From: Sporothrix humicola
Taxonomy: Eukaryota > Ascomycota > Sordariomycetes > Ophiostomatales > Ophiostomataceae
Length of the DNA stretch: 64,000 nt
Assembly: GCA_021396245.1 (NCBI GenBank)
Contig: WNYE01000001.1
Location: 310,001-374,000, forward strand
Reading direction: 5' to 3'
In this document: positions 45,401 to 54,595 of the stretch, piece by piece
How positions within the stretch are numbered: position 1 is the first letter of the stretch
Layout of the letters: the number at the start of each line of letters is the position of its first letter
Translations under genes and position numbers: made by a program
Notes under the pieces: model-generated
Databases searched by the model: none
What the model was told of the DNA's origin: nothing
The model's input: the letters and a program-made list of their open reading frames with translations, nothing else

Positions 45401-47840
45401 CGCACCTGCTCCTGCATCTATCTTTTCGCAGTTGATCTCCAGCGGGGACAAGAAGGATGCCACACCGAGTTTGTTCCAGACGACGACGACACCAGCTGTT
45501 TCTGCTGCCGACACCAAGGGCAAAGCGCCCGAGACCGCTCCCGCTGTGCCGGCTTCTGTCTTCAAGAACCCATTCGCCACGAGCCCGACTGATGCGAATA
45601 AGGGCAAGAGCATCTTTGACAAGTCGCCTGCCACTGTGCCCACTTCTGCGCCAGCGTCCACGCTCTTCACGCCATCACCTTCCGCCAACCCCCCGTCGAC
45701 CACTGCACCTGCGACATCTGTCTTGTCGGAGTCCGCTGCTTCTGGATCGTCGTTCTCGGCGCTCTTCCCTGCATCCACGCCAGCACCCACGCCAAAGCCT
45801 GCTGCAGAAAGCACTCCTGCGACGACAACTGCTCCGTCCGCGACTCCATCGAGCTCTTCCCTTTCTTCCAACCCTCTCTTTGCCGCCTCAGCTGCAAAGA
45901 AGTCGGAAGATAAGAAGCGTGCTCTGGATTCAACGACAAAGCCATCGTCCTCGCTTGGCCTGGCTGCATCGTCGTCCGCATCTGCACCTGCTTCGGCTTC
46001 TTCCCCAGCACCCGCACAGCCAAAGACTGCCGCTTCCAAGCCGGTTTCTGCACCGCCTGCACCCCCTGCTCCCAAGAAGGACGCCAAAGCTGACTTCACC
46101 AAGTGGCTTGTTCTCGGCGACAACGGTATTATGGACGAGTTCAAGGAGGCCTTTGTTGAGCATCTGGTCCGCCAAGTCTATGACCAGCACCAGCATGAAG
46201 AGGAGGAGCGCATCAAGCGCGAGGAGGACGAGAAGTCCTGGGCCGAGGCTCTCAAGTTCAAGACATACAACCTGCGCGTCAAGTACTTTTACAAGTGGCG
46301 CAACATTGCCCGCGAGCGTGCTCTCGACCGCCGCGCCCGCCAGGCCCGCGACGAGCTCAAGGCCTACCGCCAGGCCAAGCGTGCCGAGCAGCGTGCCGCC
46401 GCCGCCCAGGCCGAGGCCGAGCTCCGTGAGCGCGAACTCGAGGCCCGCCGGGACGCCAGCCAGGAGGTTCGCTATCTGGAGAATCTCGGCTACTACGGTG
46501 TCTTTGGTGCCTCGTCCCGCAAACGCAAGGCTGCTGTCGACAATGGTGAAGGTAACCAGGCTCATTCTCGCTCTGTGTCTATGCCCGTCGTCGAGCATCA
46601 GCAACAAATCGAGGCCGGCCCATCTGCACCCCCGCCTCAGCAGCCCCAGAATGACGAGCCTCAGCGCCGCGCGAGACTGCCTGTCCGGTCGATCAAAGAG
46701 GGCATCAGTAACACCATGGCCCGCGCCAAGGAGTTCATTGCATCGAGCCGCGTCACCAGCAATGGCAGCAACCATAGCGTGTCTCGCTCCCCGCGGCGCA
46801 GTGTGGAAATCGACAGCGATAGCATTAGCAATGCTAGTTTCCGGAGCACGCCCAGCGCTTATAGTCCTAACGGGTCTAAATTCGCTTACTACCGCCGCTC
46901 CATCCCGGGCAAGGGCCGCGCAAAGAACTTTTTCACGCGCGTTCCGTCTGCTGATCTCGCCGCCACGCTTATGCCCAAGGCCGACTCGACGACCAGCACG
47001 ACGCCGCCCAAGAAGATCACCAACTTCATGCGGGCCAGCAAGACCAACTTTGGTTTTATGAAGCCGCGCAGCACCGTCAGCGAGAGCCCCAACCCTGTTG
47101 CTGCACGCCCGCGGACCGCCACCGACAGCCCCACGGTCTCATCGACGCGTGCCACCAGCCAGGCTGGAAGCATGGCCGCTCCTTCGCATCCCAACAAGGG
47201 CAAGTCCGCCGGATCGAGCTACTGGCGCATGCGTGCCATGGGCATGATCCGCATGCCCAACGGCCAGTACCTGCACGAGAACCTGGCGATCCCCATGATC
47301 CGCGACGGCAAGCGGTTCCCGGGTGTTGGCGACTATGGATTGCCCCCGGTGCTGCCCAAGGGTGATGAGGATGACAACCAGCTGGCCGCCGGCGACGAGC
47401 AGTTTAACATCGATGACGAGGACGAGGACGACGAGGCCCGCGCTCGCCGGTATGCCGAGGAACGCAAGCGCCGCACGGCTGCGACACCTTCCCGCAAGCG
47501 CACCTTTTCATCGGGCGACGGACTGGACGGGGTCATTGGTGCCACCGCAACTGCCGCCAACAACATCCGCCGACCTTCCACTGCCATTGCCGCCACTGCA
47601 GCTGCCGCAGTTTCTCTGACGTCGCCGCCCGGTGCAAAGAAGCCGCGTGTTTCTGCGTCGCCCATCAACAACGCCGGCAGCAACACTACCACTACTACAC
47701 ACAACAACTCGGCACTCAGCGAAGCCGAGCGCGTGATCCGCGAGATGCGCGAAGCGGCAGATGCCATGGACCAGGGCCGCGACTGGTTTAGGGAACAGAC
47801 CGAGGCCATGAAGAGTGGCACGTCCGCATGGGATGAGTGA
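39426..47840 (+). CDS. SAC3: SAC3/GANP mRNA-export scaffold with a 3.3-kb first intron
   Basis: Scaffold of the TREX-2 complex, which links transcription to mRNA export at nuclear pores. Exon 1 is 39426-39543 (39 codons plus one base, FG-type N-terminus). The intron is 39544-42858 (GTAAGT donor, CTGAC branch at 42837, TACAG acceptor). Exon 2 is 42859-47840. The product is 1,699 residues. FG-rich repeats (residues up to about 340, including tandem FGQPTQ units at 43,306-43,450) would bind the export receptor Mex67. The SAC3/GANP core lies at about 430-790 (GICEDMCPEFEK ... FLWDRTRAIRRDF). A charged helix near 1,150-1,200 fits the Cdc31/Sus1-binding region. The C-terminus is long and disordered. 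The phase-1 junction rebuilds a continuous FG region, supporting this splice. The intron holds another ORF. Confidence 0.88.
39975..41399 (+). CDS. Nested disordered-protein ORF inside SAC3 intron 1 (474 aa)
   Basis: An ORF on the same strand as SAC3 lies wholly inside its first intron, with a good start context (CACAATGG) and a pyrimidine-rich leader of about 400 bp. The product (starts MANSTFRPGD) is unrecognised. It is acidic and Ser/Ala/Pro-rich, with Asp runs, a basic KKLLPPRRKKPVNIFLAPKKK stretch that could be a nuclear signal, and a very acidic end (residues about 430-460). No domain, signal peptide or membrane segment is seen. It ends at TAG (41397-41399), but the frame stays open afterwards. 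A candidate acceptor at 39926-39927 would also join SAC3 exon 1 to this ORF in phase. Whether it is translated alone, as an alternative SAC3 isoform or not at all cannot be decided from sequence. Confidence 0.5.
   Translation: MANSTFRPGDSSSSPASFAYGSAKCAGYSFRRDDDDDYDDVDVELQAGGPDDDDETGLSARLSSLRVLGHPAAHPISSPASSSSVSSAFAAVSARPKPPAFDEAAVLLAAAKARPSRLIDLSAASAKPAMPIEDIMAKMGLSDKPSDAGAADPDAMTDQAVNPFLRPNKYSAPIDLKGCEDKMSDEPAPKPAKKLLPPRRKKPVNIFLAPKKKPAPVPIVSHAASAPATAVPTFGLASALSQASTSFILRPAASSAQGETKVFGAAFTGQDRMVADKPAEKDDETKAEPSDETPATATSPSPAPPAPASPAAAVTSDDAMQSDGPPSPASSRSSRSSSDEDVGMVSQDTIYTSVEADVSDNETILDPADDKEPLFFEDVEGDEDVAFYDMDALEACVVRDAAKLPAMATFSTQPVALGPDGPDHPSPPPSDDEEEDDDDDNDDDEKSDDEMSDDGRASPSLRLNSRDEPVPVPS
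41400..42858 (+). other. Open continuation of the nested ORF after TAG, in frame with SAC3 exon 2
   Basis: After the TAG the same frame runs 486 codons without a stop and passes directly into SAC3 exon 2. It has a basic cluster (HKRKV ... NPRKRM), a Pro/Ala-rich stretch, a Lys/Glu-rich helix (FVRKNFRKSKLYQIALSLEA onward), a duplicated module ending SVDTVAEELEQLAVAETT and SVDTVAEDLQKLAVAETT, and KEKE-type repeats (about 42,505-42,625). An ATG at 41478 could start a SAC3 isoform extended by about 460 residues if the intron is retained. Length and composition argue that it is, or was, coding. Confidence 0.45.
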
Positions 47841-49933
47841 GAGAGGAAGAGAGATTACGAGAGTTGATTTTGAGAGAAGGAAGAGAAAGAAAAGGGTGTG
47901 CAATGACATAGCCCACGCGAGGGTGAAGAAGGATGAAGGAAAGAACATTGTTCAAAAGGGTTCAAGCGGTTTCTGTTATTTGTTTTCTCATTTGTGGTTA
48001 TATGGTCTTTACCATTTGTCATTTGTTTTTCATTTTTCATTCTGTTCACTGGCCTCTGGCATGAGGGAATTGGAGTTTGAGCTCTGTCTTTTTATCTGTC
48101 TTTTTCCTGTCATTTCATCTGCATGCATTTGCGTGTGCTTTTCATTTGTTTCTACCATCTGTTTCTACCATTTGTTCTTACCATCTGATTTACGTATCAA
48201 ACGTATATCCAGCCTTTACTTTTTACTTTGTGTCAACACACAAATAGATTCCAGACACACCACACCAACTGCACCTCCCTTAATGTGAGACGATGATACT
48301 TATGGACTGATGTAAACAGAGAGTGTGGTGGTTGGATAGTGTGAAGAGGCATGTCTATTTAAGTTGAAGTGCGTATGCTGGAGCTTACACTTCCCTGGAA
48401 AATGCCCATCAGTTCTGGTGCCGAGATGTGAGAGAGGAGGCCAGGGAAGGTGCGGTCAAGACAAGTAGCTCGTACAATCACACACCTTCACTCGTACAAA
48501 ATGGAAGTTACAGAGCACAACATAGGAAAATATCTATCAATTATAGAGGAACACACATATTACATACACACACAAAAGAGGAAGGATCCAGAGCCGGCGG
48601 TACCATGTTTTAAGTACGGAAAGTGAGACATGGGAATATAGTGCGTGCATGCTGCAGGGTGCAAGTGCGAGGAGGGTGAAGGTGTGTGTGTCCACAGGAA
48701 GGCGCGATGGGAGATGTGCGGCGGGGTAATTTGTGGATGGGCGGCAGTAAAGTAGTAGTAGTAGCAGCAGCAGGAAGGTATCAGCAAAGGCAAGGTCGTC
48801 GGCGCTAACAAAATCTCGATTTTCAAAGGAGAGACAGATACGCCGTTTAAAAAGGGAAGCCGCGACCGCCTAAAGATAGTGCGGCTCCACGTTTCGTGGG
48901 CTACGACCTCCTTTCTGCCTTTCCTGCGGTAAACAAAACTTTACGACAGGTACGACTCAGAGACGATACCGTTACTGACGACCGAACGACGACCGAACGA
49001 CCGTTGTGACGACACAGCTCTCTACCCCACCTTGAGGAAGCTTTTTGCTGCAAGCCTTCTGCCGATAGAGCTCCCCGCCTGCCTCCTCCTTTCGGCGCAC
49101 AAATGTGAGATCAGAAATCAGAAAGAAGAAGAATGACGAAACAAGAGGGAAGACAGGAAAGGGACAAGTGACAGGAACAGCTGGAGGATGACAACAGAGG
49201 AGAACAGCCAGAAGTCTGAGGACGCAGAGTATAAGAAGGATCTAGAAGGATGGGGAGGGACGAAAAGGATCAGCCTGTCAATGCAGGTGTTCTTTTTGCA
49301 CTTCCACGAAAGAACGAGGCGGAAGAGCAGGATGAAAGGACGAAAGGGCGAAGGGTGAAGGGCAAAGGGCAAATTGAGGAGAGGTGAAAAAAGATGGTGG
49401 GAGGACAGGAAGGAGAGTGGGAGGACACAGGGCAAAGGATTCTGATTCTGACGCCGGAATATGCGACGAACTCTGCAACGTTTGGAACATTTGCTGACTT
49501 TCATTCTCTTCTCTTCTACAGACCGGCCGAAACTCTGTCTCCATCCCACGCACAGAGACCCGTCTATTACGGTGTCAAGTCGGCTGCGCATTGCTGGCAA
49601 GGCTGTTACATTGTCGGCGCCAAAAGGACTAGGTAAGATTTCTGGAAGGAGTTACAATTCGTGGCGGATGAGGACACAAGCACAGAGAAGGATGAATTTG
49701 GAATGTTGCACAATCTGGATGGCTGAATATGCATAAAGAGCTGGATTTGGGCTGGGTGAGGGAAGGATGCGGCTCGTCAACAGAGACGGCGGATGCGGGA
49801 CAGTCGTGAGAAATGCGGAAGGAGTCCACGAGAGACACCTACTTATTTTATTTAATGTTGAACCACGCACTGACTGGATAGATTTTCTATCCTTACTTCA
49901 TACCCCCCGCCACCTCACCGTCATACATCCACC
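47841..49933 (+). other. 2.1-kb intergenic: SAC3 3' region and M16 protease promoter
   Basis: The SAC3 3' region contains a tandem repeat (listed separately). From about 48,900 the sequence is a mix of short ORFs without signatures; the longest, 160 codons on the minus strand at 49,118-49,600, is low-complexity and not supported. The last few hundred bases serve as promoter for the protease gene at 49,934. Confidence 0.5.
48149..48187 (+). repeat. Three 13-bp tandem units in the SAC3 3' region
   Basis: TTTCTACCATCTG, TTTCTACCATTTG and TTCTTACCATCTG follow each other without gaps, and a related TTTACCATTTG lies upstream near 48,010. In the SAC3 mRNA these would give repeated ACCAUYUG words, a possible RNA-protein binding array or a simple minisatellite. 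Confidence 0.75.
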
Positions 49934-52900
49934 ATGACGAGTCACTTCCGCAAGATCCAGAGCTTCCAGACGAGCTATGCTCCGACGACCATTACACAAT
50001 ATGTCTCGGAGCGCAGCGGCATGACCGTCGTCGTCGCCAACCGCAAGGGCCCCAAGATCAACGGCTACTTTACGCTGGCCACCGAGATCTTTGACGACTC
50101 GGGCGCACCGCACACGCTCGAGCATCTGGTCTTTATGGGCTCGCGCAGCTACCAGTACAAGGGCCTGCTGGACAAGCTGGCGTCGCGCGCCTACTCGGGC
50201 ACCAATGCCTGGACGGCCGTCGACCACACGGCATACACCCTGGAGACGGCCGGCTGGGAGGGTTTTGCACAGATTCTCCCGGTCTACCTGGAGCACGTTT
50301 TGCTGCCAACACTGACCGACGACGCCTGTCTGACCGAAGTGCACCACATCAACGGCAAGGGCAACGATGCGGGCGTCGTCTACTCGGAAATGCAGGCGCT
50401 CGAGTCCAACAGCGGCGAGCTCATGGATCTGCGCGCGCGCCGCCACCTGTACCCAGAAAACGTCGGTTTCCGGTACGAGACGGGCGGCATGGTGGAGGCG
50501 CTGCGGGTGTTGACGGCTGACCGCATCCGCGAGTTCCACAAGGCCATGTACCAACCCCGCAACCTGGCCGTGATTATCGTGGGAGAGGTCGACCAGGACA
50601 ACCTGCTGAGCATCCTGGACGAGTTTGAGGAGAGCATCAAGGACGATATTCCCGCACTCGATGCAGAGCCGTCGTTCAAGCGCCCATGGATCGACTCGGC
50701 ACAGCCGCCGGCCATCCAGGAGACGATTGTCGACACGGTCGAGTTCCCCGAGGACGACGAGTCGATTGGCGAGATTATTGTGGGCTACTTTGGCCCCGAC
50801 TGCAACGACGTCATCCAGACATCGGCACTTAACGTGCTGCTGGCCTACCTGTGCGGCTCGTCGGCGTCGGTGCTCGAAAATGTCATTGTCGAGAAGGAGG
50901 CGCTGGCCAGCTCGGTTAGCTACCTGTGGGAATCGCGTCCGAACTCGGTCATCTGGCTGCAGCCGACGGGCGTCGCCACCGAGAAGTTAGCCTTTGTCGA
51001 GCAGCGCCTGATTTCTCTCCTCAAGGAGGTGGCTGAGAACCCGCTCGACATGACGTACATGCGCGACTGTGTGAGCCGCGAGCGCCGCCAGGTCAAGTAC
51101 CACGCCGAGAGCTCCGAGAGCTTCTACTCGAGCAACATTATCACCGACTACCTCTTTGGCAAGCGCGACGGCTCGACGCTGGCGGACCTCAAGGGCCTGG
51201 AGGAGTACGACGTGCTCGACGCGTGGACGGAGAAGCAGTGGCAGGACTTTTTGCGCAAGTGGATCTCGGACGCCAAGCACATTTCGATTTTGGGCAAGCC
51301 GTCCAAGGCGCTGGCCAAGAAGCTCAAGGCGGCCGAGAAGGAGCGCGTGGCCAAGCGCAAGAAGGAGATTGGCCCCGAGGGCCTCAAGAAGCTGCAGGAG
51401 CGGCTGGACCTGGCGAAAAAGGCCAACGACATGCCCATCCCCGAGGAGGTCTTGGACAAGTGGGAGGTGCCGGGCACAGAGTCGATTCACTTTATCGAGT
51501 CGAGGACAGCCCGCGCGGGCCGGGCCAAGAGCCTGGGCGTGACGGACAATGCGGCCCAGAAACTCGTTGACGCCTCAAAGGCTGGCCAGCAGCCGCTGTT
51601 CCTGCAGTTTGAGGACGTGCCGTCCAACTTTGTGCGCATCACGGTGCACATCAGCACGGCCGGCGTGCCGATGATTCTCAAGCCGCTGCTGTGGATTTTC
51701 AGCGACAACTTCTTCAACAGCCCGATTCTGCGCGACGGCAAGCGCGTCGATTTCGAGGATGTCGTCAAGGAGCTGGAAAAGGACACGATCTCGTATGCGT
51801 TCCGGTCGGGCGGCAGCGTCGGCGACGCCGAGAGCATCACGCTGCAGCTGCAGTTTGAGCCCAGCAAGTACACGGCCATCATCAGCTGGCTGCGCGCGCT
51901 CATGTTCGACTCCATCTTCGACCCGGTGCGTCTGACGGCCGGCGTCGCCAAGTCGCTCGCCGACATTCCCGAGAACAAGCGCGATGGTCGCCTCATGTCG
52001 GCGGAAGTAGAAATGGCCATCCACTCGATCCGCGACTCGTTCCCGGCGGCACGCCGTACACTGGTGCGTGCTGTGTACCTGCGCCGCCTCAAGAAGCTGC
52101 TCGAGACAGATACCGACAAGGTCGTCGGCTGGTTCGAGGAGCTGCGCAAGTCGCTGTTTGCGTTCCAGAACATGCGCGTGCTGGTCACGGCCGATGTTGC
52201 GCAGCTCGAAAAGACAGTCGGCCAGGGTAGCATCGTCTCGGCCTGGGATGTTCTGACGGACGGACTGGATGTTTCGAAAGATACCGTGCCCATCACGCCG
52301 CCGTACCTGCGCAACAACGACGAGGGCAAGAACCCGGGCTCCATCGGCACCATCATCATCCCCATGACCACCCTGGACACGTCCTACAGCGTCTCGACGA
52401 CCGTCGGTCTGTCGTCCCTCAAAGACCCCAGATTGCCAGCCGTGCTTGTCGCCATTGGCTACCTCGAGGCCGTCGAGGGTCCGCTGTGGAACGCCGTCCG
52501 CGGCAACGGTCTGGCCTACGGCACAAACTTCTCGAGAGAAAACAACGGCGGCTACCTGCAGTTCCGCGTCTACCGGTCGCCCGACGCATCCAAGGCTGTG
52601 GCGGCTGCCCGCGACGCTGTCGATGCCCTGGCGTCTGGCCGCGAGCTGCTTGACAAGCACTTGGTGCAGGGCGCCGTCAGCGGCATCGTCATGGCCATGG
52701 CCGACGAGCAGGCCACCATGGCCATGGCGGCGCAGCAGAACTACATTCTGGGTGTGGTGAGGGGTCTGGACGCCGGCTGGAGCAAGTCGGTCATGGCGGC
52801 CGCGCGCGACGTGACGCACGACCAGATCCGCGCCGTGATGACGGAGCTGATTATGCCCGTGTTCCAGCCGGGCACGAGCAACGTCGTCGTGACGTGCGCC

Positions 52901-53143
52901 CCTCTGCTCGAGAGCTCGACCGAGAAGGCGTTCCAGACCATGGGCTACAAGACGCAGGTCAAGAAGCTGGCCGACTACTTTGACGACTACGGACTGGTCG
53001 TTGACGGCGACGATGAAGAGGAGGAGGAAGAGGAGGAAGAAGAAGAGGATGACGAAGACGACGAAGATGAAGACGATGAGGATGGCAGTGACGACGACAG
53101 CGAGGAAGATAGTGAAGAGGAAGAGGAGGACATTGGCCGTTAG
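49934..53143 (+). CDS. M16-family zinc metalloprotease (YOL098C-like)
   Basis: Intronless, 1,069 residues. The N-terminal M16 domain has the inverted zinc motif HxxEH at residues 60-64 (PHTLEHLVFMG) and a downstream Glu (E152 in VVYSEMQALESN) as probable third ligand, with R/Y-containing substrate-binding regions in the C-terminal half. Overall it matches the large two-lobed M16C/insulysin-like clade that includes yeast YOL098C, whose substrate is not known to me. No clear mitochondrial presequence or signal peptide is visible, so a cytosolic location is inferred. The last 60 residues are almost pure Glu/Asp, unusual for a protease and possibly a protein-interaction or solubility tail. The start is the first ATG in frame. 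Confidence 0.93.
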   Translation: MTSHFRKIQSFQTSYAPTTITQYVSERSGMTVVVANRKGPKINGYFTLATEIFDDSGAPHTLEHLVFMGSRSYQYKGLLDKLASRAYSGTNAWTAVDHTAYTLETAGWEGFAQILPVYLEHVLLPTLTDDACLTEVHHINGKGNDAGVVYSEMQALESNSGELMDLRARRHLYPENVGFRYETGGMVEALRVLTADRIREFHKAMYQPRNLAVIIVGEVDQDNLLSILDEFEESIKDDIPALDAEPSFKRPWIDSAQPPAIQETIVDTVEFPEDDESIGEIIVGYFGPDCNDVIQTSALNVLLAYLCGSSASVLENVIVEKEALASSVSYLWESRPNSVIWLQPTGVATEKLAFVEQRLISLLKEVAENPLDMTYMRDCVSRERRQVKYHAESSESFYSSNIITDYLFGKRDGSTLADLKGLEEYDVLDAWTEKQWQDFLRKWISDAKHISILGKPSKALAKKLKAAEKERVAKRKKEIGPEGLKKLQERLDLAKKANDMPIPEEVLDKWEVPGTESIHFIESRTARAGRAKSLGVTDNAAQKLVDASKAGQQPLFLQFEDVPSNFVRITVHISTAGVPMILKPLLWIFSDNFFNSPILRDGKRVDFEDVVKELEKDTISYAFRSGGSVGDAESITLQLQFEPSKYTAIISWLRALMFDSIFDPVRLTAGVAKSLADIPENKRDGRLMSAEVEMAIHSIRDSFPAARRTLVRAVYLRRLKKLLETDTDKVVGWFEELRKSLFAFQNMRVLVTADVAQLEKTVGQGSIVSAWDVLTDGLDVSKDTVPITPPYLRNNDEGKNPGSIGTIIIPMTTLDTSYSVSTTVGLSSLKDPRLPAVLVAIGYLEAVEGPLWNAVRGNGLAYGTNFSRENNGGYLQFRVYRSPDASKAVAAARDAVDALASGRELLDKHLVQGAVSGIVMAMADEQATMAMAAQQNYILGVVRGLDAGWSKSVMAAARDVTHDQIRAVMTELIMPVFQPGTSNVVVTCAPLLESSTEKAFQTMGYKTQVKKLADYFDDYGLVVDGDDEEEEEEEEEEEDDEDDEDEDDEDGSDDDSEEDSEEEEEDIGR

Positions 53144-53426
53144 GCAAAAAGAGAGGGTGGATGTGACGAAATCATTACTTGTTCTTTATACTTTCCGGCG
53201 CACGACTATACTTTAAAAGTCTTTTAGTAGACCAAGAAATGGATATCTCACGGTTATTTTTTTTCGGCAGTTCTTCCAGTGCTCTCAGTGAACAGTGTGC
53301 ATCGAATTCAAGATGATAAATGATAATACCAAGACGGTTCCGTCCCAACTAACGCCAACAAACCATGCCAGAAAGAAACGATAAACAACGAAACAAAACA
53401 AGAAATAAAACATGCTTTTCTTCCCC

Positions 53427-54056
53427 TCACGCCTTGGACGCCCTCGCCTGGTTGCTCCGCATCTTGCGCTCGTTGCGCTTGAACCGCTCTTTCCGCTCCC
53501 GCCGGCCCTCGCCCCGGTACGACGCGCCCTTGGCCGCCAGCTCCGCGTCCTTTTCGTACTGCGACGTCTTGACCTCCACCAGCCAGTCGGTTTCGGCCGC
53601 GCTCCGGTTCGCGCCCTTGTAGCCCCATTTCCGCTCCCACTCGTTCGTCTCCTTGTTGTACTGCAGGTTCTTGCGCTGCTCCCGCGTCTTGGGCTTGATG
53701 CCCTTGCGCGCCGCAAACTGCTCCCACTTGGTGGGCGGCTTGGGCTCCGGCACGGGCTTCTCGCGCGGCAGGGCCGTGGCGGGGGGCGGCAGGTTGAGGA
53801 GCACGCCGTCGTTGGTGGTGCGCTCGATGCGGCAGGTGGTCAGCAGCTGGTTGACCAGGGCCTGGGCGCCGTCGCGGGCGACAGCGGCCAGATCGGCCTC
53901 GTGGCCGTCCTTGTCGGCCTGTGCATTCTTGAGGGTGACGGGGTTGGCGTCGTTGGCGAGCAGCAGACCGAGATCGAACGTGTAGGGCGTATCCTTTTCG
54001 ACGGCGACCTGCAGCTTGGGTGCGCGCTGGCCGGCGGCCGGTGCAGAGGCGGCCAT
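53427..54056 (-). CDS. RRS1: Ribosome biogenesis regulatory protein RRS1
   Basis: Nucleolar factor that, with Rpf2, brings the 5S RNP into pre-60S particles; in yeast it also contacts Ebp2, which is encoded about 30 kb away here. Intronless, 209 residues from the ATG at 54056, close to the yeast protein's length of about 200. Upstream in-frame codons exist but the region before MAASAPAAGQ is leader-like. The conserved domain includes PYTFDLGLLLANDANPV, the LNLPPPATALPREKPVPEPK stretch, TKWEQFAARKGI and WGYKGAN. The C-terminus is strongly basic (RRERKERFKRNERKMRSNQ). It is divergently paired with RRP3 across 539 bp. Confidence 0.95.
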   Translation of the reverse strand: MAASAPAAGQRAPKLQVAVEKDTPYTFDLGLLLANDANPVTLKNAQADKDGHEADLAAVARDGAQALVNQLLTTCRIERTTNDGVLLNLPPPATALPREKPVPEPKPPTKWEQFAARKGIKPKTREQRKNLQYNKETNEWERKWGYKGANRSAAETDWLVEVKTSQYEKDAELAAKGASYRGEGRRERKERFKRNERKMRSNQARASKA

Positions 54057-54595
54057 TGTGTGGGTGTGTGGGAGGATAAGTGGTAGTAGGTGGTGTAGAA
54101 AGGTGTTGAAGAAAAGACCGTCGTGAATAAGCAAACGACTTCAATTCGTGTGTGTTGAAAGTCGTGATGCGATGTCGTGTGTCGTCTTGTCTTGTCAGTG
54201 GGAAAGAGCGTTCTGGGTCTGAAGAGGCAGGAACCAGCCTACAGTCGAACTTTTTTTCCTGCAGAAAAAAATAAAGTGGAGAATTGCTAGCCGATAAGCC
54301 TTGCATATTTGGCGGTGACTACTTGCACTATCGGTGCAGGCTATAATTTAGTGTCAAATACAGTTCTATTAGCTCAATCCTGCCGACCCTGGCGATAACG
54401 AACAATCGATAAGGAAGGCAGAAAAAAAGTGATTTTGGCGGGCAAGTGCGACTGGTCGGAGGTCATTTCTATCTGTCTTCACAACGTCCACCACTTCCAT
54501 TTCCCAACGACACCCACGATTTTTAGGCACAGCAAGTCTACGAAGACTCTTCCACCCCACGACTACATCTTCGACAACTCCGACTACCACCCAAC
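54057..54595. promoter_or_regulatory. Shared divergent promoter of RRS1 and RRP3
   Basis: The 539 bp between two ribosome-assembly genes carry CGATAAG at 54292-54298 with ATTTGGC at 54307-54313, and CGATAAG at 54407-54413 with ATTTTGGC at 54432-54439. A GGAAAGAGC nonamer lies at 54201-54209. The two motif pairs match the one in the LSG1/LTV1 promoter. Confidence 0.65.

Noticed and set aside
45457..47061. 534-codon plus-strand ORF in another frame
   Set aside because: Shadow of the SAC3 coding frame; Arg/Pro/Leu-rich without domain.
51575..52819. 414-codon minus-strand ORF
   Set aside because: Lies fully inside the M16 protease gene and has no family features.
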